NCBI GenBank assembly: GCA_002448495.1
Contig: DJYL01000006.1
Span: 1 to 8,304 of the forward strand
DNA: 8,304 bases
Direction of reading: 5' to 3'
Source of the DNA: Pseudoselenomonas ruminantium
Lineage (GTDB): Bacteria; Bacillota; Negativicutes; Selenomonadales; Selenomonadaceae
Positions 7,364 through 8,304 of this stretch are shown here, one piece after another. The first letter of the stretch is position 1. Every line of letters starts with the position of its first letter. The notes beneath the pieces were generated by a model, which saw only the letters and a list, made by a program, of their open reading frames with translations, made no database searches and had not been told where the DNA came from. A program made the position numbers and the translations under genes.

Positions 7364-7392
7364 AGTCCGCCAGCATAAGGCTGACGGACTTT
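7358..7392 (-). terminator. Intrinsic terminator of rplM-rpsI
   Basis: On the minus strand AAAGTCCGTCAGC (7392-7380) pairs with GCTGGCGGACTTT (7374-7362) over 13 bp with a single G·T wobble. The loop is CTTAT, and seven T follow through 7358, partly within the stem. It begins 26 nt past the rpsI stop. Confidence 0.92.
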
Positions 7393-7418
7393 TGTATATT
7401 CCACACGAATCGTAAAGA

Positions 7419-7811
7419 TTAACGCTTGGAGAACTGAGAAGCCTTACGGGCTTTCTTGAGACCGTATTTACGGCGTTCTTTTTCACGCGGGTCACGCGTA
7501 ACGAAACCAGCTTTTTTCAGAGCCGGACGGAGTTCAGCGTCCATTTCCATGAGTGCACGGGTGATACCGTGACGGATTGCGCCTGCCTGACCAGATACGC
7601 CGCCACCTGCAACATTTGCGATAACGTCATACTTGTCAACAGTTTCCGTAAGGTTCAGAGGCTGACGAACGATGAGTTCGAGAGTCTTCAGACCAAAATA
7701 TTCTTCCATGGTACGACCATTGATCGTAACTTTGCCTTCGCCTGGAACCAGACGAACACGGGCAACGGAAGACTTTCTGCGGCCAGTGCCGTAATAGCTT
7801 ACTTGTGCCAT
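7419..7811 (-). CDS. rpsI: 30S ribosomal protein S9 (uS9), 130 aa
   Basis: This small-subunit ribosomal protein's basic C-terminal tail reaches the P-site tRNA. Family marks are all present: [16 protein letters not shown] near the N-terminus, the [19 protein letters not shown] stretch at about 69-87, [23 protein letters not shown] in the second half, and the invariant SQFSKR end. The length of 130 is normal. GGAGGAGG at 7821-7828 lies 9 nt before the ATG, within the 20-nt gap after rplM, so the two genes form the usual rplM-rpsI operon. A strong terminator follows. Confidence 0.99.
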   Translation of the reverse strand: MAQVSYYGTGRRKSSVARVRLVPGEGKVTINGRTMEEYFGLKTLELIVRQPLNLTETVDKYDVIANVAGGGVSGQAGAIRHGITRALMEMDAELRPALKKAGFVTRDPREKERRKYGLKKARKASQFSKR

Positions 7812-7831
7812 TTATATGTTCCTCCTCCAGA

Positions 7832-8272
7832 TTAGCGAATGTTCAGCTCGAGCTTTTCCGGCTTCTGAGCTGCATGCGGATGCTCGCTGCCAGCGTAAAC
7901 GCTGAGCTTGCGGTACATCTTAGCACCGAGACGGTTATGCGGCAGCATGCCTTTTACAGCGTGCTCAATAACGCGTTCCGGGAACTTTTCGAGCATCAGG
8001 CCAGCGGACGTGAACGTCGTGCCACCCTGATAACCGGAATGACGGAAGTAAGTCTTATCCGTAAGTTTCTTACCCGTAAATTTAACCTTCTCTGCATTGA
8101 TGACGATGACATAATCACCCGTATCAACGTGCGGAGTAAAGGTCGGTTTATTTTTACCGCGAAGAACTTTAGCAACTTCAGCTGCGAGACGGCCGACAGT
8201 CTGCCCTTCAGCGTCTACAACATACCATTTACGCTCAACGTTGGATGCATTTGCCATAAACGTTGTCTTCAT
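7832..8272 (-). CDS. rplM: 50S ribosomal protein L13 (uL13), 146 aa
   Basis: This large-subunit ribosomal protein acts early in 50S assembly. Recognised by the MKTTFMA start, [15 protein letters not shown] at 16-30, [16 protein letters not shown] near 48-63, [11 protein letters not shown] in the C-terminal half and the closing [14 protein letters not shown] region. Length is typical. A run of AGGGGGG just upstream of the ATG (about 8280-8287) supports the start. It heads the operon with rpsI; its promoter and any leader lie beyond the window, as only 32 nt of upstream sequence are present. Confidence 0.99.
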   Translation of the reverse strand: MKTTFMANASNVERKWYVVDAEGQTVGRLAAEVAKVLRGKNKPTFTPHVDTGDYVIVINAEKVKFTGKKLTDKTYFRHSGYQGGTTFTSAGLMLEKFPERVIEHAVKGMLPHNRLGAKMYRKLSVYAGSEHPHAAQKPEKLELNIR

Positions 8273-8304
8273 GCGATTTTCCCCCCTAATAAGTTCAAAT
8301 AATT

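Overview
The window looks like a chromosomal piece of a diderm Firmicute, most likely the class Negativicutes (Selenomonas/Mitsuokella/Megamonas type). Three things point this way. A type V autotransporter needs an outer membrane. A long single-chain pyruvate:ferredoxin oxidoreductase fits a strict anaerobe. The rplM-rpsI pair has strong AGGAGG-type ribosome binding sites and intrinsic terminators, as in Firmicutes. The genus is an inference; no 16S gene or species marker is present.

Layout from left to right. (1) 1-2267, minus strand: the first 755 codons of nifJ (PFOR), cut by the window edge inside the second [4Fe-4S] motif, with a near-consensus promoter at 2317-2345. (2) 2439-6595, minus strand: a probable two-gene unit. 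A 1213-residue autotransporter has a zincin-like (HELGH) passenger and is followed after 63 nt by a 119-residue secreted protein of unknown function. A clear intrinsic terminator at 2432-2465 closes the unit. (3) 6596-6857: a 262-nt divergent intergenic region with small hairpins. (4) 6858-7142, plus strand: a 94-residue protein I do not recognise. (5) 7157-7186: a 13-bp hairpin terminator shared by the convergent small gene and tRNA-Pro. (6) 7202-7278, minus strand: tRNA-Pro(CGG) with encoded CCA, and its own promoter at 7291-7319. (7) 7358-8272, minus strand: rplM-rpsI (L13, S9) with a strong terminator whose tail runs into an A/T-only inverted repeat just upstream of the tRNA promoter.

nifJ, the tRNA and rplM-rpsI are housekeeping genes. 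The accessory part is 2439-7186. Its most interesting content is the outer-membrane-displayed putative metalloprotease, which has Cys where metzincins carry the third zinc ligand, together with its small exported neighbour. The unrecognised 94-residue gene behind a structured leader comes next. I see no mobile element, CRISPR array or other obvious new system.
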